From an uncultured Allomuricauda sp. (GTDB taxonomy: Bacteria; Bacteroidota; Bacteroidia; Flavobacteriales; Flavobacteriaceae), in contig NZ_CAKZYF010000160.1 of the NCBI RefSeq assembly GCF_937884665.1, forward strand, positions 1 to 54,685: a stretch of 54,685 nt of DNA. Direction: 5' to 3'. Shown in pieces: positions 17,824-27,745 of this stretch. Every line of letters starts with the position of its first letter. Within the stretch, counting starts at the first letter, position 1. The position numbers were made by a program, and so were the translations under genes. Under the pieces are notes generated by a model. It did not search any database, was not told the origin of the DNA, and saw only the letters and a list, made by a program, of their open reading frames with translations.

Positions 17824-19914
17824 ATGCAGAGTTTCAGAACAGAAATAGAGAACCCTATCGTAGAAAAGGATATTATTGAGCTAGAGAAAAAAATCCATCA
17901 GTACCAAAAAGGAAAAATAGATGGGGAAAAGTTTAGAAGTCTTCGCCTCGCACGCGGTGTTTATGGCCAAAGGCAGCCTGGTGTACAAATGGTACGGATA
18001 AAACTTCCTTATGGGAAAGTGACCTCCAACCAGTTGGAACGTATCTGCGATGTTGCCGACGAGTATTCTACGGGAAGATTGCATATTACGACCCGACAAG
18101 ATATCCAGATTCATTACGTGGATTTGGAACGCACCCCGGAATTGTGGGCACAACTAGAGCGTGATAATGTCACTCTGAGAGAGGCCTGTGGTAATACTGT
18201 CAGGAATGTGACAGCTAGCGAAACAGCGGGTATAGATAAAAATGAGCCGTTTGACGTTTCTCCCTATGCGGATGCCGTTTTTAAATATTTTTTACGAAAT
18301 CCAATCGGACAGGAAATGGGAAGGAAATTTAAAGTGTCTTTCTCAGCGACCGATGCAGATACTGGACTTTCCTACATGCACGATTTGGGTTTTATAGCTA
18401 AAATACAAAATGGAGAAAGAGGTTTTAAAGTGATGCTTGCGGGCGGATTGGGTTCCCAACCCCGACATGCGGACGAACTCTACAGTTTTTTGCATGCTGA
18501 TAAAATTATCCCTTTGATGGAATCGGTCATTCGTATTTTTGATAGATATGGAGAACGAAAAGGTCGGGCCAAAGCACGCTTAAAGTTCTTGTTGAAAAAA
18601 ATTGGTCTTGAAGATTTTAGGGCACTATTGGATGCAGAGCAATTGGCGATTCCCCATCAAAGTTATCCTATTGATTTCAAAAGCTATCCCAACCCGAAAT
18701 TGGCCAACTTTTCAAATGTTTTTATCAAGACCATCAAAGATGAAAACTATGAATCCTGGAAATTGACCAATGTTGTTCAGCAAAAGCAAGAGGGCTATGT
18801 AGCTATTGGGATTAAGGTTCTTTTAGGAGATTTTTATACCGATAAGGCAAGAGAACTGGCTAAACTCGTCCGTGAACATGCAGCGGGGGAGATACGTCTA
18901 TCCTTAAGACAGAATATCCTTATTCCCTACGTAAAAAAGGAACTTTTACCATTCTTCTATATCCAGCTGAAAAAGCTGGATTTTGTTCAAGTAGGCTATA
19001 ACAGGGCATCCGACATTACAGCCTGTCCAGGTACGGACACTTGCAACCTGGGAATAGCCAGCAGTACAGGCATCGCCAAGGAATTGGAACGGATGATTAA
19101 GGTCGAGTATCCCCAATTTATTTCCAATCCAGACGTCGTGATAAAAATTAGCGGTTGTATGAATTCCTGTGGTCAACACTCCATGGCGAACATTGGTTTT
19201 CAAGGGATGTCCATCCGGACCAAAGACAAGTTGGTAGCACCCGCATTGCAAGTGTTATTGGGTGGTGGAAATTTTGGTGATGGAAATGGAAAATTTGCGG
19301 ATAAAGTGGTGAAAATACCAAGTAAGCGCGGACCTCAAGCCCTACGATTGATTTTGGATGATTTTATCGCCAATGGTAAGGGAGAAAGCTTTGCCGCATA
19401 TTATGCTGAAAAGGGAGAACGGTACTTCTATGATTTTTTAAAACCACTATCCAATGTGGAAAACCTTATAGCAGAGGATTTCATTGACTGGGGAAATGCT
19501 GAAAAATATAAAAAGGAAATTGGAATAGGGGAGTGCGCAGGGGTTATCGTTGATTTGGTGGCAACGCTTTTCTTTGAAAGTCAAGAAAAAATCGTGAAGG
19601 CCGAGGAGGCATTGCAACAAGGGCAATGGGCGGGCAGTATCTATTACGCCTACCAATCCATGGTCAATTCAGCAAAAGCACTGCTCACAGCGGAAAAAAC
19701 CAAAACCAATACCCACGCTGGCATAATTAAAGATTTTGATAAGCTTTTTGTCGAGACGGATCGGATTGTACTCCCAGATAGTTTTGAAAGCCTGGTATTG
19801 CAGATGAACAAAACCGCTCCGACGGGAAGTTTTGCAACACTTTATTTGGAATCAGCCAAACAAATATTACAGAAGTTCGAGGCATATCGTGAACTGGAAT
19901 TGTTGGAAGTTTGA
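17824..19914 (+). CDS. Sulfite/nitrite reductase family protein with C-terminal HEPN domain
   Basis: A 696-residue protein. The first 570 residues are a siroheme- and [4Fe-4S]-containing reductase with two ferredoxin-like halves. The cluster and siroheme cysteines are in the [11 protein letters not shown] and [10 protein letters not shown] motifs (C-x5-C ... C-x3-C). In this operon it must reduce sulfite to sulfide. The last 120 residues (about 575-696) form an extra helical region with the HEPN-like pattern [19 protein letters not shown]. The role of this tail is unknown. Electrons would come from ferredoxin, but the ferredoxin reductase gene that normally closes the operon is only a remnant here. 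Siroheme supply is also in doubt because cobA is interrupted. Confidence 0.92.
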   Translation: MQSFRTEIENPIVEKDIIELEKKIHQYQKGKIDGEKFRSLRLARGVYGQRQPGVQMVRIKLPYGKVTSNQLERICDVADEYSTGRLHITTRQDIQIHYVDLERTPELWAQLERDNVTLREACGNTVRNVTASETAGIDKNEPFDVSPYADAVFKYFLRNPIGQEMGRKFKVSFSATDADTGLSYMHDLGFIAKIQNGERGFKVMLAGGLGSQPRHADELYSFLHADKIIPLMESVIRIFDRYGERKGRAKARLKFLLKKIGLEDFRALLDAEQLAIPHQSYPIDFKSYPNPKLANFSNVFIKTIKDENYESWKLTNVVQQKQEGYVAIGIKVLLGDFYTDKARELAKLVREHAAGEIRLSLRQNILIPYVKKELLPFFYIQLKKLDFVQVGYNRASDITACPGTDTCNLGIASSTGIAKELERMIKVEYPQFISNPDVVIKISGCMNSCGQHSMANIGFQGMSIRTKDKLVAPALQVLLGGGNFGDGNGKFADKVVKIPSKRGPQALRLILDDFIANGKGESFAAYYAEKGERYFYDFLKPLSNVENLIAEDFIDWGNAEKYKKEIGIGECAGVIVDLVATLFFESQEKIVKAEEALQQGQWAGSIYYAYQSMVNSAKALLTAEKTKTNTHAGIIKDFDKLFVETDRIVLPDSFESLVLQMNKTAPTGSFATLYLESAKQILQKFEAYRELELLEV

Positions 19915-19915
19915 C

Positions 19916-20749
19916 ATGATATCCAAAAACAAAGACGATTCAGCCCAGCCAGTCCTGGGAAAATTAGGGAAACTAACAGTAGTTGGAGCAGGTCCTGGTG
20001 ATGCAGAACTGATAACCTTAAAGGGAATCAAAGCCCTGGAAACTGCAGATGTAGTCCTTTATGACGCCCTAATCGATACGGAATTACTGAAATATGCACA
20101 CAAGGCCGAACACATCTACGTAGGATAAAGAAAGGGTTGCTATCGGTATCAGCAAATTCAGATTAACTCGCTTATTGTACATAGAGCTTTATTAGGTCTG
20201 CATGTAGTGCGCTTAAAAGGAGGAGATCCTTTCGTTTTTGGAAGGGGAGCCGAAGAAATGGAATATGCCGCAGAACATGGTATAGAAGCCGCTGTGGTTC
20301 CGGGGATATCTTCTTCCCTTTCGGTACCAGCTTCCCAGAACATTCCCATTACCAAAAGAGGTATGGCCGAGAGTTTTTGGGTAATAACGGGCACCACCAA
20401 GGAGCATAAGCTCAGTAGGGATGTGGTTTTAGCGGCCCGGTCAAACGCCACTGTGGTGATTTTGATGGGCATGTCCAAGTTGGGTGAGATTATGCTATTG
20501 TTCAAAAATGAGAATAAGCAGGACCTTCCAGTGGCTATTATCCAAAATGGAACCATGGAAAACGAAAAAATAGGAATTGGTACCGTTGCTTCCATAGAGA
20601 AAAAAGCAAGAGAGCAGCAGCTATCCAATCCTGCGATTATAGTCATTGGAAAAGTGGTGGAACATCGTCAAAGTATGATTGAAATTAAAGAAAAATACAC
20701 TTTACAAGAACCGGTATTCGCGGAAAAGGAAATTGCACGGTACAAATAG
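19916..20749 (+). pseudogene. cobA: Uroporphyrinogen-III C-methyltransferase, interrupted by one in-frame TAA
   Basis: A 278-codon frame starting 1 bp after the sulfite reductase stop. The N-terminal [16 protein letters not shown] and [10 protein letters not shown] segments and the later VVRLKGGDPFVFGRGAEEM segment are SUMT hallmarks. The enzyme makes precorrin-2 from uroporphyrinogen III for siroheme. TAA at 20126-20128 (codon 71) sits where the family has lysine in the (G)KRKG context. The frame continues unbroken on both sides (RKGCYRYQQIQIN), so one A-to-T change would explain it. A product starting after the stop would lack the SAM-binding N-terminus. Either a pseudogene or a consensus error; the conserved position argues against programmed readthrough. 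Confidence 0.85.
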
Positions 20750-20785
20750 ATAGACCAATTTTTTGAGGCAGGCGATAAGGAACTA

Positions 20786-20904
20786 ATTCTGGTTTTTGAG
20801 GTTGGATTGTTAAAGTTGAAATGTAATACAACGGATCATGCCTTGCCGCGTCCAAAAGGATGGTATTCGTAAACCCATTCAAGAAAATCGCTAATTGATA
20901 CACT
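20786..20904 (+). pseudogene. Remnant of a ferredoxin-NADP reductase (thioredoxin-reductase-like)
   Basis: In the same frame as cobA, 20792-20824 reads VFEVGLLKLKC, and 20834-20860 reads DHALPRPKG before a TAA at 20870. This is the FAD-binding N-terminal region of the flavobacterial NAD(P)/FAD oxidoreductase (VFEAGLLKLKC, IDALPQPGG), with the start, the GAGPTG motif and almost all of the rest missing. In related operons a siroheme synthase/precorrin-2 dehydrogenase and this reductase follow cobA. Here the first is gone and the second is a fragment. Identification is by eye on about 30 residues. Confidence 0.5.
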
Positions 20905-21042
20905 GATTAAGCCAGATCAACTTCTTTTTTCTGGTAAAATATCTTTTGATCAGAGGAAGACATTTTCATTTAAGACAGCATTCATTTGTTTTTGAGAATT
21001 CTGTGTCTTTACTTTGTCAAAAAGTTCATCAATAAATTGAAT

Positions 21043-21150
21043 TGTTATCAAGAAAGGTGGAGGGAATGGACCCAGGGAAACCTTAGCAACCCTTTTAATA
21101 TAAAGAAGGTGCTACATTCTACCTAAACTCATGGTTTAGGAGGGATAACG
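21043..21150 (+). ncRNA. SAM-I (S-box) riboswitch upstream of metH
   Basis: P1 strands GTTATC (21044-21049) and GATAAC (21144-21149) enclose the conserved segments CAAGAAAGGTGGAGGGA, GAAACCTTAGCAACCC and AAGGTGCTA, with the P4 hairpin CCTAAAC/GTTTAGG. It is closely similar to the element before metY. CTTGATA (21184-21190) downstream is complementary to TATCAAG on the 5' side of the aptamer (21046-21052), giving a possible alternative pairing. A -7-like TTACTTTG (about 21009-21016) precedes it. Together with the fnr remnant, it fills the 474-bp gap between cobA and metH. Confidence 0.95.
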
Positions 21151-21223
21151 TATTGCATACTTTCCCATATTTCCCATCGTTAACTTGATACACGATCATT
21201 AGCCCAACTAAGGGTATAGCAAT

Positions 21224-22228
21224 ATGAAAAACATCGAAGCAATTCTACAAGAAAGAATTTTGATATTGGACGGTGCTATGGGCACCATGCTGCAACAGTA
21301 TCAATTTGAAGAAGAGGATTTTAGAGGGGACCGTTTCAAGGACTGGGAACATCCTTTAAAGGGAAACAATGATTTGTTATCCATTACCCAGCCCAAAGCG
21401 ATTGCCGAGATACACCGAAAATACTTTGAGGCAGGTGCTGACATAGTTCAAACAAATAGCTTCTCCAGCACCACAGTGGCCATGGCCGATTATCACATGG
21501 AACAACTAGTTTACGAATTGAACTACGAGTCAGCTCGTATTGCGAAGGAAGTAGCGCTCGGGTTCGCTGAAAAAGAACCGGATAAACCCAGATTTGTTGC
21601 AGGTAGCATGGGACCTACCAATAAAACAGCAAGTATGTCACCTGACGTAAACGACCCGGGATTCCGGGCCATATCCTTTGATGAACTTCGTATCGCTTAC
21701 AAACAGCAAGCAGAAGCCCTTATTGATGGCGGTACCGATATCTTATTGGTGGAAACCATTTTTGATACGTTAAATGCGAAAGCGGCACTATTTGCCATTG
21801 AGGAGGTAAAAGAAGAAAGGGAACTGGACATACCCATAATGGTCAGTGGCACGATCACTGATGCGTCCGGAAGAACATTATCGGGACAAACGGCTGAGGC
21901 ATTTCTAATTTCAATTTCACATATTCCCATTCTTTCGGTCGGATTCAATTGTGCCTTGGGCGCTGAAAAGTTAGTGCCGCATTTAGAAGTCGCTGCGGCT
22001 AAATCAGGTTTTGCAATATCGGCCTATCCAAATGCTGGATTGCCCAACGCTTTTGGCGAATATGATGAAACTCCCCAAGAAATGCGTGACCAGATTAAAG
22101 AATATTTTGACAAAAGCTTGGTAAACATCGTTGGAGGTTGCTGTGGTACCACACCAGAATACATTAAGGAAATGGCCAATTTGGCGAAACAATATAAACC
22201 TCGCGAGTTGGCGTTTGCTAAGTCTTAA
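21224..22228 (+). CDS. metH: Methionine synthase, homocysteine-binding module
   Basis: A 334-residue homocysteine S-methyltransferase domain, corresponding to the N-terminal module of cobalamin-dependent MetH. The zinc ligands are visible in SVGFNCALG and [10 protein letters not shown]. The start is at the conserved [14 protein letters not shown]. The remaining modules are encoded by the next gene, 2 bp after this stop. A two-gene MetH is usual in flavobacteria, and both frames have clean ends at the domain boundary, so this is a natural split, not a frameshift. Expression is behind the SAM-I riboswitch. Confidence 0.95.
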   Translation: MKNIEAILQERILILDGAMGTMLQQYQFEEEDFRGDRFKDWEHPLKGNNDLLSITQPKAIAEIHRKYFEAGADIVQTNSFSSTTVAMADYHMEQLVYELNYESARIAKEVALGFAEKEPDKPRFVAGSMGPTNKTASMSPDVNDPGFRAISFDELRIAYKQQAEALIDGGTDILLVETIFDTLNAKAALFAIEEVKEERELDIPIMVSGTITDASGRTLSGQTAEAFLISISHIPILSVGFNCALGAEKLVPHLEVAAAKSGFAISAYPNAGLPNAFGEYDETPQEMRDQIKEYFDKSLVNIVGGCCGTTPEYIKEMANLAKQYKPRELAFAKS

Positions 22229-22230
22229 GC

Positions 22231-24849
22231 ATGAGAAGTAGAACCAACCAAGATCACCAAGTAAACCACCAACAGCGCTATTTGCGGTTGTCCGGTCTCG
22301 AACCTTTGGTCATCACTCCAGACACCAATTTTGTCAATGTCGGGGAACGAACCAATGTTGCGGGATCAAAGAAGTTTCTTAGACTTGTCAAAGAAGCCAA
22401 GTTTGAAGAGGCTTTAGAGGTGGCTCGCCATCAAGTGGAAGGGGGGGCACAGATCATTGATGTGAACATGGATGACGGCCTTATCGATGGTAAAGAAGCC
22501 ATGGTAAAGTTTCTGAACCTCATTGTTGCCGAACCGGATATTGCCCGAGTTCCCATTATGATCGATAGCTCCAAATGGGAAATTATCGAGGCGGGACTCC
22601 AAGTGGTCCAAGGAAAATGTGTTGTCAACTCCATCAGTCTAAAGGAAGGTAAAACCGAATTTGTCCGACAAGCGAAGTTGATAAAACGATATGGCGCGGC
22701 AGTTATCGTTATGGCGTTTGACGAAGTGGGGCAGGCAGACAACCTTGAACGTCGGAAAGAAATCGCTGAGCGCTCCTATCGGATTCTGGTGGATGAGGTA
22801 AAGTTTCCCCCTGAGGATATTATCTTCGATCTTAATATTTTTCCTGTGGCCACCGGAATGGACGAACACCGATTAAATGCGGTTGACTTTATCGAAGGTA
22901 CCCGGTGGGTACGTAAGAACCTACCCTATTGCAGTGTTAGCGGCGGTGTAAGCAATGTCTCATTTTCGTTTCGCGGAAATAATGCCGTTCGAGAAGCCAT
23001 GCACTCCGCATTTCTTTTCCATGCTATCCAGGCGGGCATGAACATGGGCATAGTTAACCCGGCCCTTCTGGAGGTATATGATGATATTCCCAAAGACTTA
23101 TTGGAACACGTGGAAGACGTTTTGCTCAATAGAAGAGAAGACGCCACGGAACGTTTGTTGGAATTTGCTGAGACCGTAGTGGGTAAATCCAAAGAAAGTA
23201 AAGTGGATTTATCCTGGAGGGAAGAGCCCCTTCAGAACCGTATAACCCGGGCGTTGGTGAAGGGTATTGACCAGTTTATTGTTGAAGATGTTGAGGAAGC
23301 AAGACTACAGGCTTCCAAACCTTTGGAGGTGATAGAAGGGAACCTGATGACCGGAATGAACGTGGTAGGAGACTTATTTGGTAGTGGAAAGATGTTTCTT
23401 CCCCAGGTAGTTAAATCGGCCCGGGTCATGAAAAAAGCGGTGGCACACCTGACCCCATTTATTGAAGCCTTCAAGGATTCCACCTCCAACGCAGCAGGAA
23501 AAATATTAATGGCAACGGTAAAGGGGGATGTCCATGATATAGGAAAAAACATAGTTAGCGTGGTACTGGCCTGCAACAACTACGAGATTGTGGACTTAGG
23601 GGTAATGGTGCCTCCTGAGATAATTATCCAAAGGGCCAAAGAGGAGGATGTTGATATTATTGGACTGAGTGGATTGATCACACCTTCATTGGACGAAATG
23701 GTCTTCTTGGCCAAAGAAATGGAACGTCAAGAATTTAAAGTTCCCTTATTGATCGGTGGCGCCACAACCAGCAAAGCCCATACTGCCGTTAAAATAGACC
23801 CGGTGTACAGCCATTCTGTAGTTCATGTGAATGACGCCTCAAGGGCGGTTACCGTCGTCGGTGATTTGCTACAAAAAGAAACTTCCCAAACCTATAAAAA
23901 ATCGATTAAGCTGGATTATGAGAGTTTTCGGGAAAGATTCTTGAATCGAAGGAAAGAAAAAGAGTTTATCACTTTGGAGGAAGCCAGAAAAAACAAATTT
24001 CAAATTGACTGGAAACCTTCTGAGATAAAGAAACCGGAAGAGTTGGGCATTCAAGTTTTGGACGATTTCGATTTGGAAAAATTGAGGGAATTCATCGACT
24101 GGACCCCTTTCTTTAGGAGCTGGGACCTTCATGGGAGATATCCGGGCATTTTAAACGATAACGTAGTCGGAGAACAAGCCACGGAACTGTTCAAAGACGC
24201 GCAGCTCATGCTCAAAAAAGTGTTGGATGAGAAACTATTGCGGGGAAAGGCCGTGTTTGGTCTGTTCCCTGCCAATCAAATTGACGACGACGACATCTCA
24301 ATAAGCCCTAGTAAAGTTCAAGACAGATCAAATGGATACATTTTTAGGACCCTTCGCCAGCAAACCAAGAAACGTGAAGGGAGGGCCAATATAGCGCTGG
24401 CGGACTTCGTTGCCCCCAAAGAGACCGGTATTCAAGATTATGTGGGGTGCTTTTGTGTATCTGCCGGGTTTGGAACCAAGGAATTGGCGCAAGGGTTTGA
24501 AAAAGACCATGACGATTATAGTTCAATTATGATCAAGGCCCTTGCCGATCGTTTGGCAGAGGCGTTTGCGGAGTATTTACACAGGGAAGTAAGACTAAAG
24601 TATTGGGGATACGCCAAAGCGGAGAACCTTTCCAACGAGGATTTGATTAATGAAAAATATCTTGGAATCCGTCCCGCCCCTGGATATCCGGCTTGTCCGG
24701 ACCACCTGGAAAAACTCACGATTTGGGAGCTTTTGGGCGTGGAGGAAAAAATTGGGGTAAAATTGACGGAAAGTTTGGCAATGTGGCCCGCCGCAAGTGT
24801 AAGTGGGTCTCGGAAAGATAAAACAGGACCAAGTAGGGGATTTTGCTGA
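22231..24849 (+). CDS. metH: Methionine synthase, folate/cobalamin/activation modules, C-terminus frameshifted
   Basis: As read, 872 residues: a pterin-binding domain (about 25-330, [11 protein letters not shown]), a cobalamin cap and B12-binding domain with DVHDIGKN (histidine ligand) and the SAM-dependent reactivation domain ([12 protein letters not shown]). The end is abnormal. After AASVSG the frame runs into [13 protein letters not shown] and stops at 24847-24849. In the +1 frame, 24812-24913 encodes [11 protein letters not shown] ... KAQKWLAPNIAED, a normal MetH tail whose stop lies 3 bp before metF. The family segment between SG and GK (about a dozen residues) is missing. A deletion of a few dozen bases, not a multiple of three, has therefore shifted the frame. 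The changed tail lies in the reactivation domain, so activity is uncertain. Confidence 0.9.
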   Translation: MRSRTNQDHQVNHQQRYLRLSGLEPLVITPDTNFVNVGERTNVAGSKKFLRLVKEAKFEEALEVARHQVEGGAQIIDVNMDDGLIDGKEAMVKFLNLIVAEPDIARVPIMIDSSKWEIIEAGLQVVQGKCVVNSISLKEGKTEFVRQAKLIKRYGAAVIVMAFDEVGQADNLERRKEIAERSYRILVDEVKFPPEDIIFDLNIFPVATGMDEHRLNAVDFIEGTRWVRKNLPYCSVSGGVSNVSFSFRGNNAVREAMHSAFLFHAIQAGMNMGIVNPALLEVYDDIPKDLLEHVEDVLLNRREDATERLLEFAETVVGKSKESKVDLSWREEPLQNRITRALVKGIDQFIVEDVEEARLQASKPLEVIEGNLMTGMNVVGDLFGSGKMFLPQVVKSARVMKKAVAHLTPFIEAFKDSTSNAAGKILMATVKGDVHDIGKNIVSVVLACNNYEIVDLGVMVPPEIIIQRAKEEDVDIIGLSGLITPSLDEMVFLAKEMERQEFKVPLLIGGATTSKAHTAVKIDPVYSHSVVHVNDASRAVTVVGDLLQKETSQTYKKSIKLDYESFRERFLNRRKEKEFITLEEARKNKFQIDWKPSEIKKPEELGIQVLDDFDLEKLREFIDWTPFFRSWDLHGRYPGILNDNVVGEQATELFKDAQLMLKKVLDEKLLRGKAVFGLFPANQIDDDDISISPSKVQDRSNGYIFRTLRQQTKKREGRANIALADFVAPKETGIQDYVGCFCVSAGFGTKELAQGFEKDHDDYSSIMIKALADRLAEAFAEYLHREVRLKYWGYAKAENLSNEDLINEKYLGIRPAPGYPACPDHLEKLTIWELLGVEEKIGVKLTESLAMWPAASVSGSRKDKTGPSRGFC

Positions 24850-24916
24850 TAGAAAACAAATTTCATTGGACAAAGCCCAAAAGTGGCTTGCACCAAATAT
24901 AGCTGAAGATTAGTTT

Positions 24917-25870
24917 ATGAAAGTTACAGAACATATAAAGAAGGCCAAAGGAGAAACGCTTTTTAGTTTTGAGATCATTCCACCGGTCAAGGGGAGGAGT
25001 ATCAAGGAATTGTACGATAATATCGACCCCTTGATGGAATTCAATCCACCCTTTATTGATGTCACTACGTCAAGGGAAGAATATGTCTACATAGATCGAG
25101 ATGGGCTTTTGGATAAAAAATTGACCAGAATGCGTCCCGGAACTTTAGGTATCTGCGCCTCCATTACCCATAAATATAATTTTGACACGGTCCCCCATGT
25201 ACTCTGTGGTGGATTCACGAAAGAGGAAACCGAATATCTTTTGGTGGATTGTCATTACTTGGGCATAGACAACATAATGGCCTTGCGGGGTGATGCCATG
25301 AAAGAGGAAAAATATTTCGAACCGACAAAAGGGGGGCATCAACATGCCGCTGATTTGGTAAAGCAGGTAAAAGAGCTGAACTGTGGCAACTACCTGCATG
25401 AGGTGATTGAAACGGATAATTGTCCCAATTTCTGTATTGGTGTGGCGGGATATCCCGAGAAACACATGGAGGCACCTTCCCTAAAATCAGATTTGAAAAG
25501 ATTGAAGGAAAAAATCGCACTGGGAGCCGATTACGTAGTTACCCAAATGTTCTTTAACAATCAAAAGTATTTTGAGTTTGTGGATGCAGCAAGGGAAGCG
25601 GGAATTGAAGTGCCTATTATTCCAGGTATAAAACCCATAGCGGTAAAACGCCATCTACAGTTACTGCCGCAGGTATTCCGGGTAGATATTCCAGAGGATT
25701 TGATCGATGCGGTGGAAAATTGTAAAACAAATAAAGATGTTCGTCAGGTAGGCGTGGAATGGTGCATTCAGCAATCCAGAGAACTTAAAGAGGCGGGAGT
25801 GCCCGTTTTACATTACTATTCCATGGGAAAATCAGATAACATCAAGGCAATTACCAAAGAGGTATTTTAA
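24917..25870 (+). CDS. metF: Methylenetetrahydrofolate reductase
   Basis: A 317-residue flavoprotein that reduces 5,10-methylene-THF to 5-methyl-THF, the methyl donor for MetH. The TIM-barrel start LFSFEIIPPVKGRS, the LRGD motif in NIMALRGDAM and the C-terminal AGVPVLHYYSMGKS are typical. It ends the metH-metF unit that sits under the SAM-I riboswitch. In the undamaged arrangement it would start 3 bp after metH. Confidence 0.96.
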   Translation: MKVTEHIKKAKGETLFSFEIIPPVKGRSIKELYDNIDPLMEFNPPFIDVTTSREEYVYIDRDGLLDKKLTRMRPGTLGICASITHKYNFDTVPHVLCGGFTKEETEYLLVDCHYLGIDNIMALRGDAMKEEKYFEPTKGGHQHAADLVKQVKELNCGNYLHEVIETDNCPNFCIGVAGYPEKHMEAPSLKSDLKRLKEKIALGADYVVTQMFFNNQKYFEFVDAAREAGIEVPIIPGIKPIAVKRHLQLLPQVFRVDIPEDLIDAVENCKTNKDVRQVGVEWCIQQSRELKEAGVPVLHYYSMGKSDNIKAITKEVF

Positions 25871-25889
25871 TTTTCTACTTTAGCGCTTT

Positions 25890-26990
25890 ATGAGGCGCCT
25901 ACTTCTTCTATGTTCTATTCTTGCCCAAGTACCAGGGATTTCTCAAAACAAGGAGTCACCTAGAAAGTACGTCTTGGATGCCAGTCAGTTCTATGGCTCC
26001 ATACTTCTTCACAATACGGATATTTCCCATCTCATCACAGAACATCCTGGCGGTCTGATTCTTGGTTTCAATCGAAAGCGGTATGGTGATAAAGCCTGGG
26101 AGGCGGATTACGGATATCCTGATACCGGTTTTTCCTTCGTTTATCAAAATATGAACAACTCCACCCTGGGGGAACATTTCGGATTGTATGCACATTATAA
26201 TTTTTATTTTTTCAAAAGGAATCTTCAATTACGGGTGGGTCAAGGTATAGCCTACAATACCAATCCATACGATAAAAATCAAAATTTTAGGAACAACGCC
26301 TACGGTAGTCATTTGCTAAGCTCCACCATGGTGCTCCTAAATTACCATAGAGAAAATCTTATTGCGGGCTTGGGCTTTAAAGCGGGTATTGCCCTCTTGC
26401 ACTATTCCAACGCCAACTTCAAGGCGCCCAATACCTCTACAAATACGTTCGCCTTTAATTTTGGTTTGACCTATGATTTGGATGGAGGGGAAACCTATTC
26501 GCTCAAAAAACCGGAAAAGAAGGAAAAAATGTTAGAACCTCTCCGATATAACCTTGTTTTGCGTGGAGGAATCAATGAAAGTGATGTCATTGATTCCGGA
26601 CAGTACGGTTTTTGGATTTTTTCAGGATACGTCGATAAACGCTTGGGCCGAAAAAGTGCCATTCAACTGGGAGCGGATTTCTTTTTCTCCAATTTTCTAA
26701 AAGAATTGATTCGGTTTCAGTCCATATCCTTTCCCGAAATGGAAGTTGATGCCGATACAGATTTTAAGAGAATTGGACTTTTCGTCGGGCATGAGTTGTT
26801 TATCAATAAAATGAGTTTGGAGACCCAATTGGGATATTATGTCTATTATCCTTTTGATTTCGAAGGAAGGGTGTACAATCGCATTGGGCTCAAGCGCTAT
26901 TTTGGGGATAGATTTTTTGGTGCCGTGACATTAAAGTCCCACGGGGCAGCGGCGGAAGCGTTGGAATTTGGAATAGGGATGCGGCTATGA
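25890..26990 (+). CDS. PagL-like acyloxyacyl hydrolase family outer membrane protein
   Basis: A 366-residue protein with a signal peptide (about residues 1-19) and repeated amphipathic beta-strands, ending in a barrel-like C-terminus. The central segment LLHYSNANFKAPN (about 170-182) matches the PagL/acyloxyacyl hydrolase active-site region with His and Ser, so lipid A 3-O-deacylation in the outer membrane is possible. The protein is much longer than Gram-negative PagL, and the acidic third residue was not located. The next gene overlaps it by 4 bp (ATGA). It lies 19 bp after metF but has no metabolic link. Confidence 0.7.
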   Translation: MRRLLLLCSILAQVPGISQNKESPRKYVLDASQFYGSILLHNTDISHLITEHPGGLILGFNRKRYGDKAWEADYGYPDTGFSFVYQNMNNSTLGEHFGLYAHYNFYFFKRNLQLRVGQGIAYNTNPYDKNQNFRNNAYGSHLLSSTMVLLNYHRENLIAGLGFKAGIALLHYSNANFKAPNTSTNTFAFNFGLTYDLDGGETYSLKKPEKKEKMLEPLRYNLVLRGGINESDVIDSGQYGFWIFSGYVDKRLGRKSAIQLGADFFFSNFLKELIRFQSISFPEMEVDADTDFKRIGLFVGHELFINKMSLETQLGYYVYYPFDFEGRVYNRIGLKRYFGDRFFGAVTLKSHGAAAEALEFGIGMRL

Positions 26991-27739
26991 AACACTGGAA
27001 AGTATTATATATAATTGTGATTTTGATTTCCTGCAACGGGGAAAACGTACCCGACTGTTTTCAAAATTCTGGAGATTTGGTCCGTATGGATGTCGATGTG
27101 GCCGATTTTTCCAAAATTACCGTATTCGAAAGGCTCAATTTGGTCCTGCGGCAAGGGGAAGAACAAAAAGTTGAAATTGAATCTGGTGAATTTTTGCTCA
27201 ATGAGATTTCCGCCCAAGTGGAAAACGACAGACTTGTGGTCAGGAATGAAAATGGCTGTAATTTTGTGCGTGACTTTGGTTTATCCACTATTTACGTCAC
27301 TTCGCCTAATATTACCGAAATACGGAGCAGTACGGGCTTATTGATTTCCAGTGATGGGGTATTGAGCTATCCAAATTTGACACTTTTATCAGAAAGCTTT
27401 GCGAATCCCGAAACGGAAACAACCGATGGTTCATTTGATTTGACCTTAGACGTGGAACAAATCTCAATTGTGGTGAACGGTATCGCTTTTTTTCAGTTGG
27501 AAGGATTTGCTGAAACACTTGATGTTTCCATCGCTGCTGGAGATTCTAGGGTAGAAGCACAAAACCTGATTGCGCAGCAGGTGGAATTGGACCACCGAGG
27601 AACAAATGATATCTTTATCAATCCTCAAGAAAGTGTGATGGGTGTAATTCGCGGAACAGGCGACGTTATCAGCAATAATAGACCCCCACTGGTGTCGGTC
27701 GAAGAAATTTTCAATGGTCGCTTGATTTTTAGGGACTAA
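26987..27739 (+). CDS. GIN-head (DUF2807) lipoprotein
   Basis: A 250-residue protein with a lipobox (ILISC, Cys16), so probably a surface or periplasmic lipoprotein. The body is a DUF2807 domain, a right-handed beta-helix-like repeat with alternating short strands (KITVFERLNLVL, NITEIRSSTGLLIS, VELDHRGTNDIFI). Such GIN-head domains are thought to act in adhesion or at the cell surface; no specific function is known. Its start overlaps the preceding PagL-like gene, and the hydrolase follows with no gap, so the three form one transcription unit. A second, non-lipidated relative lies at 37863. Confidence 0.82.
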   Translation: MKHWKVLYIIVILISCNGENVPDCFQNSGDLVRMDVDVADFSKITVFERLNLVLRQGEEQKVEIESGEFLLNEISAQVENDRLVVRNENGCNFVRDFGLSTIYVTSPNITEIRSSTGLLISSDGVLSYPNLTLLSESFANPETETTDGSFDLTLDVEQISIVVNGIAFFQLEGFAETLDVSIAAGDSRVEAQNLIAQQVELDHRGTNDIFINPQESVMGVIRGTGDVISNNRPPLVSVEEIFNGRLIFRD

Positions 27740-27745
27740 GTGGGC

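Noticed and set aside
20750..21043. A possible new small gene between cobA and the SAM-I riboswitch
   Set aside because: The only protein-like stretch matches the ferredoxin reductase N-terminus and is broken by stops; the rest shows no coding pattern.
22200..22240. Possible frameshift splitting metH into two genes
   Set aside because: Both frames end and start cleanly at a domain boundary with a 2-bp gap, and flavobacteria commonly have this two-gene arrangement.
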